Both the position numbers and the translations under genes were made by a program. From Raphanus sativus (lineage: Eukaryota > Streptophyta > Magnoliopsida > Brassicales > Brassicaceae): 64,000 nucleotides of DNA. The stretch covers positions 12,400,001-12,464,000 of the forward strand of contig NC_079514.1 of the NCBI RefSeq assembly GCF_000801105.2, read 5' to 3'. Shown in pieces: positions 49,810 to 59,805 of this stretch (positions are counted from its first letter, which is position 1; each line of letters starts with the position of its first letter). The notes under the pieces were generated by a model, which was not told where the DNA came from, ran no database searches, and saw nothing but the letters and a program-made list of their open reading frames with translations.

Positions 49810-50316
49810 ATGAATCAAAAAGAAGAAGCATGTTTTAGGGTCTGTAGTAGAGGACATTGGAGAATCTCTGAGGATTCTCACCTCATGGAACTTGTTGCTG
49901 TTTACGGTCCTCAAAACTGGAATCACATTGCTGAGAAGATGCAAGGAAGAACAGGTAAAAAGAAAAACAAGCATTTTAATTTGAAAATCTTTCCTCTGCT
50001 ACTTTCAGGAGAAAATGAAATTAACAATGTGTGTGTTTCATAAGGCAAGAGTTGCAGATTGAGGTGGTTTAACCAGTTAGATCCTAGGATCAACAAGAGA
50101 GCTTTCAATCTTGGGGAAGAAGAGAGGCTATTTGCAGCTCACAGAGGATTTGGAAACAAATGGGCAATGATTGCTAAGCTTTTCAATGGACGAACAGACG
50201 ATGCCTTCAAAGAACCACAGGCATATGTTCTCATGGCAAGAAAGTTGAGGAAGCTAATCAAGAACTTGAGTACTCCTGCTATTATTATCAAAGTCCCTGT
50301 TTCTGGTAGGTATTAA
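49810..50316 (+). pseudogene. MYB110: Decayed R2R3-MYB gene, MYB110-like (At3g29020 position)
   Basis: Two exons (49810-49954 and 50045-50316) give 138 residues, starting at ATG 49810. The R2 repeat is sound (CSRGHWRISEDSHLMEL, GPQNWNHIAEKMQGRTGKSCRLRWFNQLDPR), and the intron sits at the usual R2 position. In R3 the recognition helix normally reads about RTDNxVKNHWHV. Here it reads RTDDAFKEPQAYV: a one-base shift then two more bases restore the frame, and the third tryptophan is lost. The reading frame stops only about 20 residues after R3, so the usual C-terminal 150 or so residues are missing, and the next gene begins 230 bases on. I infer loss of DNA-binding function. A short expressed relict cannot be excluded. 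Confidence 0.75.
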
Positions 50317-50546
50317 CATGACAAGCTAAGAAATCAAGTATCTTTATTTCTCTTTCTCCATTGTTATCAATTGAAGTTCTGAACCAGAATTTGAAAACAG
50401 ATTACAAAATAAAACAACTCAGCACATATATTCCCTTACGGATTCTGAGTTTAAGACCATGAATTTGAATTCTAAGAATGGTCTACAAAGAGACAAAGAA
50501 TCAAAGGACCTCAGCAAACTTCAGCAGTTTTGCATTCCATAACTGC

Positions 50547-51601
50547 TCATGCACTCTGAGCTGTGCCTGACATTGCTTCTTGGAGTTCCTCCATTGTAAG
50601 GAGCCTCGTGCTCTTCACATGCTCTCCTTTTGCGTAGGAATCAATATCCTCAACGTTCACTTCCTTCATTGCAAACTGGTTTCCCACAGCGTTGACTGTC
50701 CTCTCCACAAAATCTGACCTTTCAATGTAATCCTTCATTCTACAAACGAAATCTGTGTGATCTCTTTCCTGCAATGTACCAAAGGTCCAAAACACTTGCA
50801 ACTGAGTTCCAAATCAATTTGAAGACAATTAAGATAGAGATGAAAATAAGGATCATACCAACCGGTACTGTGGGACTTTGGAAGGCAGCTTAAGGTAAGC
50901 CATGTTTCTAACATTGTAGTCCCATAGAAATGACGTATGGTGTATCCATCTATTCCTAATTATTGACTGAGCATTCCCACCAAATTTACGGTCACCGAAA
51001 ACATAATCTGAAACATTAAACCATTTTTCATTGTGGATGAATAAAGAAGGCAGAGTACCTAAACGAGAACATCAAAAAAAAAAAAAAGAGAGTTTTCACA
51101 CACCATTCTCACGTAGTTGGAAACCATTAACACCTTCAAACACTTGACCGTACAAGGAACCACTCCATGCCATGACAGAACGAGGATAAGGCTGGACACT
51201 TGGAACATCATCTTTGTTGCAAATCAAACTCACAAAGAGGGTACTCTTGTCCACTATCACCGTCCCACCTCCAGTGAATCTTTTTATCACCGGGATTCGA
51301 TCTTTTATAACAGGTCCAAGCTCAAGAAGTTGAGAAGGCTTCCTGTAAACAGAGAGAAGAAACTCACATGCTCAAAGTCAAAGTTCATCAGAAACGTAGA
51401 AAGTCAAGGTGTTTTTTACCCAGACATGCCCATGACAATGGTAGGGAGATTGGTTCCATCATTAAGAATACACCAGTTATGAGTTGATGCTCTAAGAAGC
51501 CTCTCTTCTAGATGAAGTTGTTCCAAAATCGGTGTTCCTTTAAGTCTAACGAGATTCATCAGTGGAAGTCTCAAATCCTTGGCTCCTCTACTTATACTCA
51601 T
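50547..51601 (-). CDS. Biotin/lipoate A/B ligase-family protein (At3g29010-like)
   Basis: Four exons on the reverse strand: 51601-51420, 51342-51104, 51007-50859 and 50768-50547, giving 263 residues. It carries the class-defining motifs: LRASTHNWCILNDG, a substrate-binding KRFTGGGTVIVD (RxxGGGxV type, about residue 94), and DRKFGGNAQS, whose Lys aligns with the catalytic lysine of lipoate ligases and octanoyltransferases. The fold is therefore LplA/LipB-like. Whether it attaches lipoate, octanoate or biotin, and in which compartment, is not decided by sequence. No clear organelle presequence is visible. The exon 3 donor was chosen as TTG|GTATG because it keeps the frame into ERDHTDF. Confidence 0.9.
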
Positions 51602-52189
51602 CTTTAATCTCTTTTGGAGCTTTTACCTGAGAAGAAGCTTCAAGTAAAGAGATAAGTTCCTCAAAAACCCATAAGGTAAAACAGACAAAGCTTCAAACTT
51701 CGATCGATTCTGGATTCCAATATCGACAAAAAGGCATATTATTCCGATCATATGGAATCAAATCTCTATTACAATAAAAAAGAACCTTACTTTAAATCGA
51801 AACTCCGACGAGGAAGCTGCGAAGTCTCTAATAGGTGGCTAGAAGCTTCTAGGATTTTAGTTAATCATTGCCCATATAATATGCCTTCAAAGCTCCAAGC
51901 AACGATCTTGGTCAACGCTTATGCAATGGGCGCGCGCAAGGTGTTCGATTTAATGCCGCAAAAGAGATTATTTGTGTGTTTAAGTTGTAAGTTGGAAATT
52001 ACTAAAAAGTCCTTGGATTAGTAGTGGCAAGTGACAACAACAACCATGTTTGTTTTAACCCGTACAGGTTTTAACATACACAATCTCATCCTAAGACGCA
52101 GAAGTGATAAGAATTAAGAAAGCAAAGTAGTGTAAAACGAACAAAATAATACATTTGGTGAAAAGAATTAATAATCATATGCGATTTCT
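51602..52189. other. Ligase-gene upstream and CML 3' region
   Basis: The upstream region of the ligase-family gene on the left and the 3' flank of the CML45-like gene on the right. An open frame at 51752-52021 shows no family signature and I do not call it a gene. Confidence 0.5.
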
Positions 52190-53029
52190 TTAGCAGAAGC
52201 TACTCTCCATGAATTTAACAAATCCGTTGAAGTCGATTCTTCCGTCTTTGTTTCCATCTAATGATCTGATCATAACCGAGCAGTTCTCTAGGTGAGATCC
52301 TTCTTTGAAACCCAAGATTGTCAAAACTCTCTGCAACTCTGTAGCGTCGATGAAGCCATCTCTGTTTTCATCGAACACATCGAAAGCTTGCTTCACTTCC
52401 TCTAAACTCGCTTCTTTCTCTTCGAACAAACTCGACATCTCCTTGGAACTGTACCGTTCTTTAAGGTCGTCGCTTTCTTGGTCGGGCGAAAGACCAAGAC
52501 TTCTCATGACTGTTTGAACCGAAATCGGTGCTTCGTAGGGGTAGACTGATTTCGATGGTGGGATTAGGAGAGGTCTTCATAATGAGCTTGAACTGGATAG
52601 ATGGAGAGTAAAAGATGTGTAATATGTTATAGCTGGACCCGGTGAAGGGTTGCCTACGTACCCCGAAAGGGGATCAAGCCAATCGTAGTTCTACAACGAA
52701 ATGTCACAAGTGCTTAAAAGAAAGCATGTGATTTGGTGTTTCTCTCTAGAAAGTGAGAAGAGAGGCAAGATCTCCAAAAAAGGATCCTTCTTAAGGAGGG
52801 GATGCCTCCTTATTTATAGAAGGATGAGGTCTAGGGTTTTCCTAGTCACCTCCTTTTAAATGGGCTGAGCCCATTATCTTATAGGCCTTGTTGGGGGTAA
52901 AACCCATGTCCAACAGTAAGCCCCCCCCAGTTCGTTGAGAGAGATGAAGTTGATCTCTGCGAATTTTACGAAGAGGTTTATAAGACAATGGACTCAGCGC
53001 ATTTACATTTAACGATCCAAGCGAGTTTA

Positions 53030-53420
53030 CTTTGAACTTGTGCCTAGTAGAAGGCAAGTTTAAATAAACTCGTGCTTAGGAGTCGTAGCTCGGCGAGTAA
53101 CTCGTGCCTAGTGGAAGGCAAGTTTACCGTGCTTCGGCGTATAACTCGTGCCTTGTAAAAGGCGAGTTTATCAAACCCATGCCTAAGAACTATAGCTCGG
53201 CGAGTAAGCCATGCCTAGTAAAGAAAGAGTTTACTAAACTCGTGCTCGATAAAGGCGAGTTGTCGGTAACTCGTGTCTAGAAAAAGGTGAGTTGAATGAA
53301 ACTCATGTCTAGTAGAAGACAAGTTTATTCAACTCGTACCTAGTAAAAGACGAGTTTACGACTAACTCGTGCCTAGTAAAAAGCAAGTTTGTAAACCCAT
53401 TTCTGAAAAAGGTAAGCTGT
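53030..53420. repeat. Internal tandem repeat A of the LTR element (ACTCGTGCCTAG units)
   Basis: Diverged units built from AACTCGTGCCTAGTA and AAGGCGAGTTTA recur about a dozen times, in direct order with spacing of about 28-50 bases. The CTCGTGCC and GGCGAGTT parts are loosely complementary, so single-stranded RNA could fold into repeated hairpins. There is no coding signature. Confidence 0.75.
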
Positions 53421-53689
53421 ACTCGTGCCTTAGCGTAAGTAACTTGGCAAAAGTCCAAATTCAATTAGGATCAGAGAGACAAAATCATACCAGAACCTTG
53501 CCTCTGTTACATGGCAATGTGATGAGCTCTCAGCGAGAAACTGCGCCGTGTGCCGACCAAAAGCCTCCACTTGTGTATCTTCCCTCAACTCGAAATTATG
53601 ATCGACAAAGAGTTGCAAAGGGAAGCGAGATGAATCTTCTCCTCCACGTCCGAGTATCCGCAAGACTCTCAACCTTGTGGTCGTGTAAC

Positions 53690-54130
53690 CGCGGTCCCGA
53701 GTAACTGCGTATCGAGTAACCGTGAGAGAACGAGTCGAGTAACCGCAAGAGATCGAGTCGTGCCGAGTAACCGCGAGAGAGCGAACTGTGCCGAGTAACC
53801 GCGAGAGAACGAACCGTGTCGAGTAACCGCGAGAGAGCGAACAGTGTCAAATAACTGCGAGAGAGCGAACGGTGACGAGTAATCGCGAGAGAGCGAACGG
53901 TGCCAAGTAACCGCGAGAGAGCGAACGGTGTCGAATAACTGCGAGAGAGCGAATGGTGACGAGTAACCGCGAGAGAGCGAATCGTGCTGAGTAACCGCGA
54001 GAGAAACGAACTGTGTCGAGTAATCGCGAGAGAGCGAATGGTGACGAATAATCGCGAGAAAGCAAACCGTGTCGAGTAACCGCGAGAGAACGAACCATAT
54101 CGAGTAATCGCGAGAGAGCGAACGGTGACG
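53690..54130. repeat. Internal tandem repeat B of the LTR element, 28-bp unit
   Basis: About 16 head-to-tail copies of a 28-base unit (GTGCCGAGTAACCGCGAGAG plus AGCGAACG) with small differences. Three units make 84 bases, so a stop-free frame of about 180 codons arises on the reverse strand. I regard that frame as a by-product of the repeat and not a gene. Confidence 0.88.
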
Positions 54131-54854
54131 ACCAAACGGTCAAACGGACTCCGAGTCCAATCTTCTTCGAAGATACTTCTCCATGCCCCACGGTGGGCGC
54201 CAATTGTTTGAACCGAAATCGGTGCTTCGTAGGGGTAGACTGATTTCGATGGTGGGATTAGGAGAGGTCTTCATAATGAGCTTGAACTGGATAGATGGAG
54301 AGTAAAAGATGTGTAATATGTTATAGCTGGACCCGGTGAAGGGTTGCCTACGTACCCCGAAAGGGGATCAAGCCAATCGTAGTTCAACAACGAAATGTCA
54401 CAAGTGCTTAAAAGAAAGCATGTGATTTGGTGTTTCTCTCTAGAAAGTGAGAAGAGAGGCAAGATCTCCAAAAAAGGATCCTTCTTAAGGAGGGGATGCC
54501 TCCTTATTTATAGAAGGATGAGGTCTAGGGTTTTCCTAGTCACCTCCTTTTAAATGGGCTGAGCCCATTATCTTATAGGCCTTGTTGGGGGTAAAACCCA
54601 TGTCCAACAATGACCGTCTCTGCGTCTTCTCTAAAGAGATAATCATATTGGTCTTCTTCTTCTTCTTGCTCTGCTATGTTTGTGATCACACTCTGGTCTT
54701 GGTTCCTCACACGTTGAAGAAGAGGCAAGAAACTGGACAGAAAGATGCGAGCAGAAGAAACCCACCTCCCAAAACTGATCAGGAACAAGTTGAAGAGAGC
54801 CAAGAAAGTGAGAGAAGAAGATTGTTTGCACTCCGACAATAAACTCATCTCCAT

Positions 54855-56602
54855 GGTTGTATGTTTTGATATGAATGAAAAGAACTAAGTAATGTGTGGA
54901 AGAGGAGATATTGAAGATATAGAATTTGTGTGTTTAGATGAAGTATATATACATGATAGTGTTTTATTAAGAAAAGGCAACGGAGAGGAAGGTGCTAGGG
55001 CAGGTAGAGACAAGACAAAGTCCGTGTTTGATAAGAAAATGGAAAGAGGAAGTTTCTTTTCATTTCCTGGAATATCGTTGGAATCGTTTGGAGTTTTTTG
55101 GTCTTATTCGGAGTAAAGTTAGGCCGGCTTGACTTGATTTTCTATTTTAATAATTTTGTGCGTGTATAATTTTCTTCTTTTTGTTACTGAAAAAAAAATG
55201 AAAAACATATACATTGGACTGAAAATCTTTGGAAGAATTCAAACTTGATTATACTAAGGATATTTCTATGTTTTCATTGGTCTGATAAATCTGGTTGGAT
55301 ATATTTTCTGTTAAAATGTCTAGACTTTGTGTACACTTACGAATTCAACTATCCTTTCTATAATAACGTCAAAATTCGAGTAACCAAGACTTTGAATCTA
55401 GAGTTACGCAAGACTTGTTCTTTCTTTTTTTTCTTTTTAACGTAGTGATATTTCCATCCTAACTTGACTCGGCAACTGAATTCAATTAACTGCTTAAACA
55501 CAAACAAAACACAAAAAGTATATTGGTTTACTATCTTAATCTTTCCAATGTTCCTTTAACAATCTAGGAGGATAATTCACTTGCTAGTTAAAAATTCAAG
55601 TGAAACAGTACTCTTTTTAATCGTATCAGTTTAGATGTTTAGAAATTATAACAGTATAATAAATATGTAATTTTTACATTAAATATTATTATTCACAAAT
55701 AATAAAAATTTACATCATATTATTTTCATAAAATTCTATATTGTAATATATTAATTATTGTAATGCATGAATAATAAATGATATATTATTTATCTTATAA
55801 TATTATAATTCTCTATGCAATTAAAAAAATAATCATCACAGTTTTTTTTATGATCATCTTAAATACCATAGTTTTATAGAGCTTAGACCGCTTCTTAGAA
55901 TACTGATCGTTTGAAAGTGTAAACTACTATTCTCGTTCATGGTTTAGTGTATGTCAAAGTGATTCATACTGTCTAGGGAGGTAACTAAATAGATTACAGG
56001 CATAGTCTGATCTTCTTCTTTTCTATTCATATTCGCATTCAGACCTGCCATAACTGAAACCAACTTGAGAAAACACATCAAGATTTTCATCCATCTTAAG
56101 GCAATTAAAACGTTGTCTTGGTGATGTGTTATGTTTGGTAATGGATTAGTTTATAGTTCTATTTTTTAAAAATAGAAAACTGTCAATATACGTTCTTTTT
56201 CTAGCATAGGAGTTGATCATTAAAACATGATATTAATCTGTTCGTCACCCACCTACGCCTATGTTCTTTCTGGATTAGGTAAAGACTCGGTTTCTCTAGA
56301 TTGATAAAGAGCAGCGCCCCCATACAAGGAATTTGTCATTTATTAATGGGCCAAAGTTTGGACCTGATTGAAGCCCATATAAGAATGTTCCAAAGATTTT
56401 CAAAATTACAATAACTTTCCATTTTGCGTATTTTGTAAAATGTCAAGTATTTGCTGCTTTTGGGATTGTTCCTTCCTTCATTCATAGCTCTTCATCGAGA
56501 TTTCTGGTTGTGCGTGGTTGAGTTTTCTGGGCTTTCGAGTTTCGATCGCCCTCTCTCTCCCAACAGAGAAAGAAAGCTTCGAGCTCGAGAGAGAGAGAAT
56601 CC
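54855..56602. other. Intergenic region upstream of AAR3
   Basis: On the left is the promoter of the CML45-like gene (reverse). AT-rich sequence follows with nothing recognised. From about 56500 the sequence is GA/CT-rich leader of AAR3. Confidence 0.5.
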
Positions 56603-58520
56603 ATGGATTCCTCGCCGGTTCAGAGTCGATTCGATATATTCGAAATATATCGCAGATTTTGTGGTAAAGTCTCTTCCTTCTTCTTCTTCGATCTGTTCGT
56701 TATTTGCTTCTTTTTTTTTGTTTTTCTTTTAATCTTACACATATAGTATGTGTTCTAAGTTGTAGCTCGATTGCTTGGAGATCTCTCTGTTCTATCTTTG
56801 AATCCTGAGTTGCTCTGTTTCCATTCCTCTGATAAAAAAAAAAAGTAGATTCTTTTTTTTGAGCTCAATGCAGTTTCTGTTGATGGAAGAGATGATTCAT
56901 TTGTTATTTTTCAATATAAAGTTTCCTGCTTTTGGTTTATTGACGTTGAGAAATTGTGTAAAAGTTTAATGCTTTGCTTAATGAAGTTGAGAAATTGTGT
57001 AAAAAGTTTGAAGCTTTGCTTATTGAATTTGATATACTCCTTTGCAGAGACTCGATCAAGCCAAGCTTTATGTACTACTTATAAACACGACGAGGAGTCA
57101 CACAGAAGTAATAATTATTCTAAAGAAGCTTTAACTCACCTCTTTAGTCTAGTCGAGACCAAGTTTCAGGCAAGGTGACTGCTTTACTGTTTTTTTTTTC
57201 TCTTTGAGTTCATTATATTTCATGGCTATCATATGATGCAATACTTACTGCTTATTTCCTCCCTTTGCAATCCCAATGACAGAAACTCCATTTTTGATGA
57301 ATTGTTCAAGTTGATGTCACGTCTGGACTTAATGGCGAGCTTTTCTTCTCTTACACAATTGGTTCCTTGACTCATTTCTTGACCAGCTGCACTGTGATCT
57401 AACCTTTTTTTATTTCTTCTTTCTTTTTGTAGGTGGACTTCTCCGAGTTTACCCGCTTTTATGATTTTGTTTTCTTTATGTGCCGTGAGAATGGGCAGAA
57501 GAGTATAAGTAAAAGACCTTCTGGCTCTTTTTTGCAACCCCCATCAGAGATATTTACTGATACTTTGTTTGAATTATTGTGTTTGCAGCTGTAGCTAAAG
57601 CTATTACCGCATGGAAACTTGTTTTGGTTGGGAGATTTAGATTACTTAACCGCTGGTGCGACTTCATCGAGGTACACTATCTCTTTTTCTTGTTTTTCAT
57701 CAGTGTATTGTTTGTCTTTTCATTAGTGTATTGTTTTTCATTAGATTATGTTTTTAAACTTGTAGAAAAACCAACGGCACAATATTTCAGAAGATACCTG
57801 GCAGCAAGTCTTGGCGTTTAGTCGTTGTGTTCATGAGAATCTCGAAGGATATGACTCTGAAGGTATACAATTTCTTTAGACTTCTCACCGAAGCAAGTGT
57901 TTGTGTTTTGATTTCATCATCATTCTTGTTTTTGTGCTTCACTCAGGTGCGTGGCCTGTCCTCATCGATGAGTTTGTTGAGCATATGTACAGGTTTTGGA
58001 ACCAACAACACTCAACACATTATAACACTACACAGTAAAAAATGAAAGCCTAATAATTTTTGCTGTTCAATCAACAGTGTTCTAGGACCGAGTAAGAACA
58101 CTAGCTTGTCCTGTAACTGTGGGGACACAGACTCTGAATCATGCCTTTACGAAGATCCTCTTTCAGGTATGTTTGGTTATAATTATAAAACTGACAGATT
58201 TTGTAGCTTCTTGACATAAGTCTTATCATTATCATCTTCTTCTGCTTATGTTCATAGATAAGCATCATAAAGATGATCGCCGCTACCACACGGGTTTAAG
58301 AAGTGTTCCAGGCTTAAAGAGAAAAACATCCAAAGACTACGATGAAGAAGAAGATGATGAAGAAGTATCTAAAACTCAATACTCTTTTTCGTCACCATAC
58401 TTGAAACGAATGAGATCATCCGAGGACAGTCCAAGATGTTCATCCAACTCGCATTGTATGATTGAGCGAAGTCTCTCACAAGGATTTGCAAGTCTTTTAT
58501 CGACTGGAGATAAGCCGTGA
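56603..58520 (+). CDS. AAR3: DCN1-like protein AAR3 (At3g28970-like)
   Basis: Nine exons: 56603-56663, 57048-57174, 57283-57334, 57433-57508, 57589-57671, 57766-57862, 57947-57992, 58078-58166 and 58258-58520, giving 297 residues. The potentiating-neddylation (DUF298/PONY) domain covers about residues 45-205: FSLVETKFQARNSIFDELFKL, VDFSEFTRFYDFVFFMC, WKLVLVGRFRLLNRWCDFIE, then EGAWPVLIDEFVEHMY. This domain helps load NEDD8 onto cullins. The C-terminus adds a basic-acidic region (GLKRKTSKDYDEEEDDEE), a likely nuclear signal. Arabidopsis aar3 mutants respond abnormally to 2,4-D. The exon 3 end is odd: the frame requires leaving at ATG|GCGAGC (57335-57336), which would be a GC-AG intron with a poor consensus. 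If that is wrong, the gene may be mis-spliced here. Confidence 0.88.
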
Positions 58521-59805
58521 AACTCAAGAAACCGTCACACATAAGCAAAATAGATTATATACTACAAAACAAAAAGAGGTCTCGAGTTAACGGTGAGTTC
58601 TTATTTGTTGTGAGCTATATAATATTTGTTTCCCAATCTATTTATACACTTGTTTCCATTACATTTTCGAGTTTCAGAGCAAAAAAAGAAGATTGTATTA
58701 TGTTCGATTGTTCGTTGTGTTATTCAATGTTGAGTTTTCTTGATAAAGGCCGTACGAAGCCTTTTTTTTTACTGCACTTTTCTTCCCTGAAGAGCATAAC
58801 ATCAAAGGGAATTTTTTCTTTGTAGTTTACTAAAAAGACAAGATGTATTTGGGTTAAAGATTAGCTAGAGGTTTATACGTGTGTAATTTAGAATGTGGTT
58901 TAGATATTCAGATAGATAATGTGCATGGGTAAATTATCAACTCGAATAAATATTACTATAAAGTATATTATGACTCATCCGGAGAAAAAAATGTTGAAAA
59001 AGTCTAGGCTTGTATTAAAGATATACTACTTCATAGGTTAGCGGTTTAAACGTATAGAATTTAGAATGTATTTTAGATTTCAGCAAAAATTGCTAAAATC
59101 TAATTCGTTGGCATTGAATGCCTATCCTGTACGACTATAAAACCTAAACACCTAAACAAGTTTCCTCTTACATTCACATGTGTAAGACTCCACTCATTAC
59201 TTTTCCGTGATCTCAACGCTTCGATGTGAATACTTGATTTCGTTTTATTGTTCAGGCTCGGAGATTTTTTTTCGAGATTAAGCCCTTAGATCACAGAAAG
59301 TCTAATTTCCCATTTATTCTTCAGGTAAGTTTTAGGGTTTTTGAATGGTTTATGTGATCTCTCATTATTTATGTACGGGTGTGAAAATCTTCCTTGAAAT
59401 TTTGAGATTATGATTATATATAGCCGCAAACTATCTTCTTTGAATATTTGGTAACAACAAATTGTTTTGAAGTAATTGATTGTTTTTTTCCTTCTTTTTT
59501 TGAGCAAAAAGTAATTGATTGTTTTATACTAGTGCATTCACAGTCAGAAATCACGTTGCCTTTAGCTTTAGATGATCACAGTACCCCCATATTGAATAAT
59601 TTCATTGTTTCGTGAAAGATCTTCAATTATTTTCACGAAAAGATATAATCACTATTTCTAATAGTAATGCTTTCTAAACGAAGTTCAAATTGTACAAGTT
59701 GAAGACAAAGTTAACATATATATACTATGCATCATTTGTACTTGGTTGCATAAGTTTGCAAAAATAAATTCACATTCTCTACTTTTCTATCAGAAGTTAT
59801 TAGCA
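58521..59805. other. Intergenic region between AAR3 and AVT1-like gene
   Basis: AAR3 3' UTR, then AT-rich sequence. A tail-only retroposon candidate lies at 59470-59525. The leader of the transporter gene, which probably contains a 5' UTR intron beginning near 59324, occupies the right part. Confidence 0.5.

Larger units (their letters stand above)
52511..54609 (-). mobile_element. Young non-autonomous LTR retrotransposon, 2,099 bp
   Basis: The two 405-bp LTRs (52511-52915 and 54205-54609) have TG...CA ends and differ at one base (T52692 against A54386). The target duplication ATGAC is perfect (52506-52510 and 54610-54614). The element reads on the reverse strand. The 5' LTR on the right has a TATA box (TATAAATA, 54512-54505), followed by a primer-binding region TTGGCGCCCACCGTGGGGC starting at 54203. 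The polypurine tract CTGGGGGGGG lies at 52930-52921 just before the 3' LTR. The 1,289-bp interior encodes no gag or pol; it is mostly two families of tandem repeats. The primer-binding region resembles plant Gypsy-type elements, so mobilisation by a Gypsy partner is inferred. Confidence 0.93.
52190..54854 (-). pseudogene. CML45: EF-hand calmodulin-like gene (CML45, At3g29000-like), split by an LTR element
   Basis: The gene is intronless on the reverse strand. The N-terminal 81 codons lie at 54854-54612. The C-terminal 105 codons lie at 52507-52190. The LTR element and one copy of the 5-bp target duplication lie between them. The pieces join in frame across GTC|ATG, so the ancestral protein had about 186 residues. 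The N-terminal piece has a hydrophobic segment (LTFLALFNLFLISF) and an acidic run. The C-terminal piece holds an EF-hand with DENRDGFIDATE, intact, and another with DGNKDGRIDFNG, in which the position-12 glutamate is Gly (codon 52223-52225). Apart from the insertion and that change the sequence is undamaged, which fits a recent disruption. Transcripts would read into the element in the same direction as the element itself. Confidence 0.88.

Noticed and set aside
51752..52021. 89-residue plus-strand protein
   Set aside because: It resembles a weak PPR-like phrase (ARKVFDLMPQKRLF) but has no repeat structure. It may be a tiny fragment, too short to support.
53030..54130. CRISPR-like array
   Set aside because: The direct repeats are contiguous or irregularly spaced, inside an LTR element of a plant genome.
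53596..54135. Protein-coding gene of 179 residues on the reverse strand
   Set aside because: The frame is produced by the 28-bp tandem repeat inside the LTR element.
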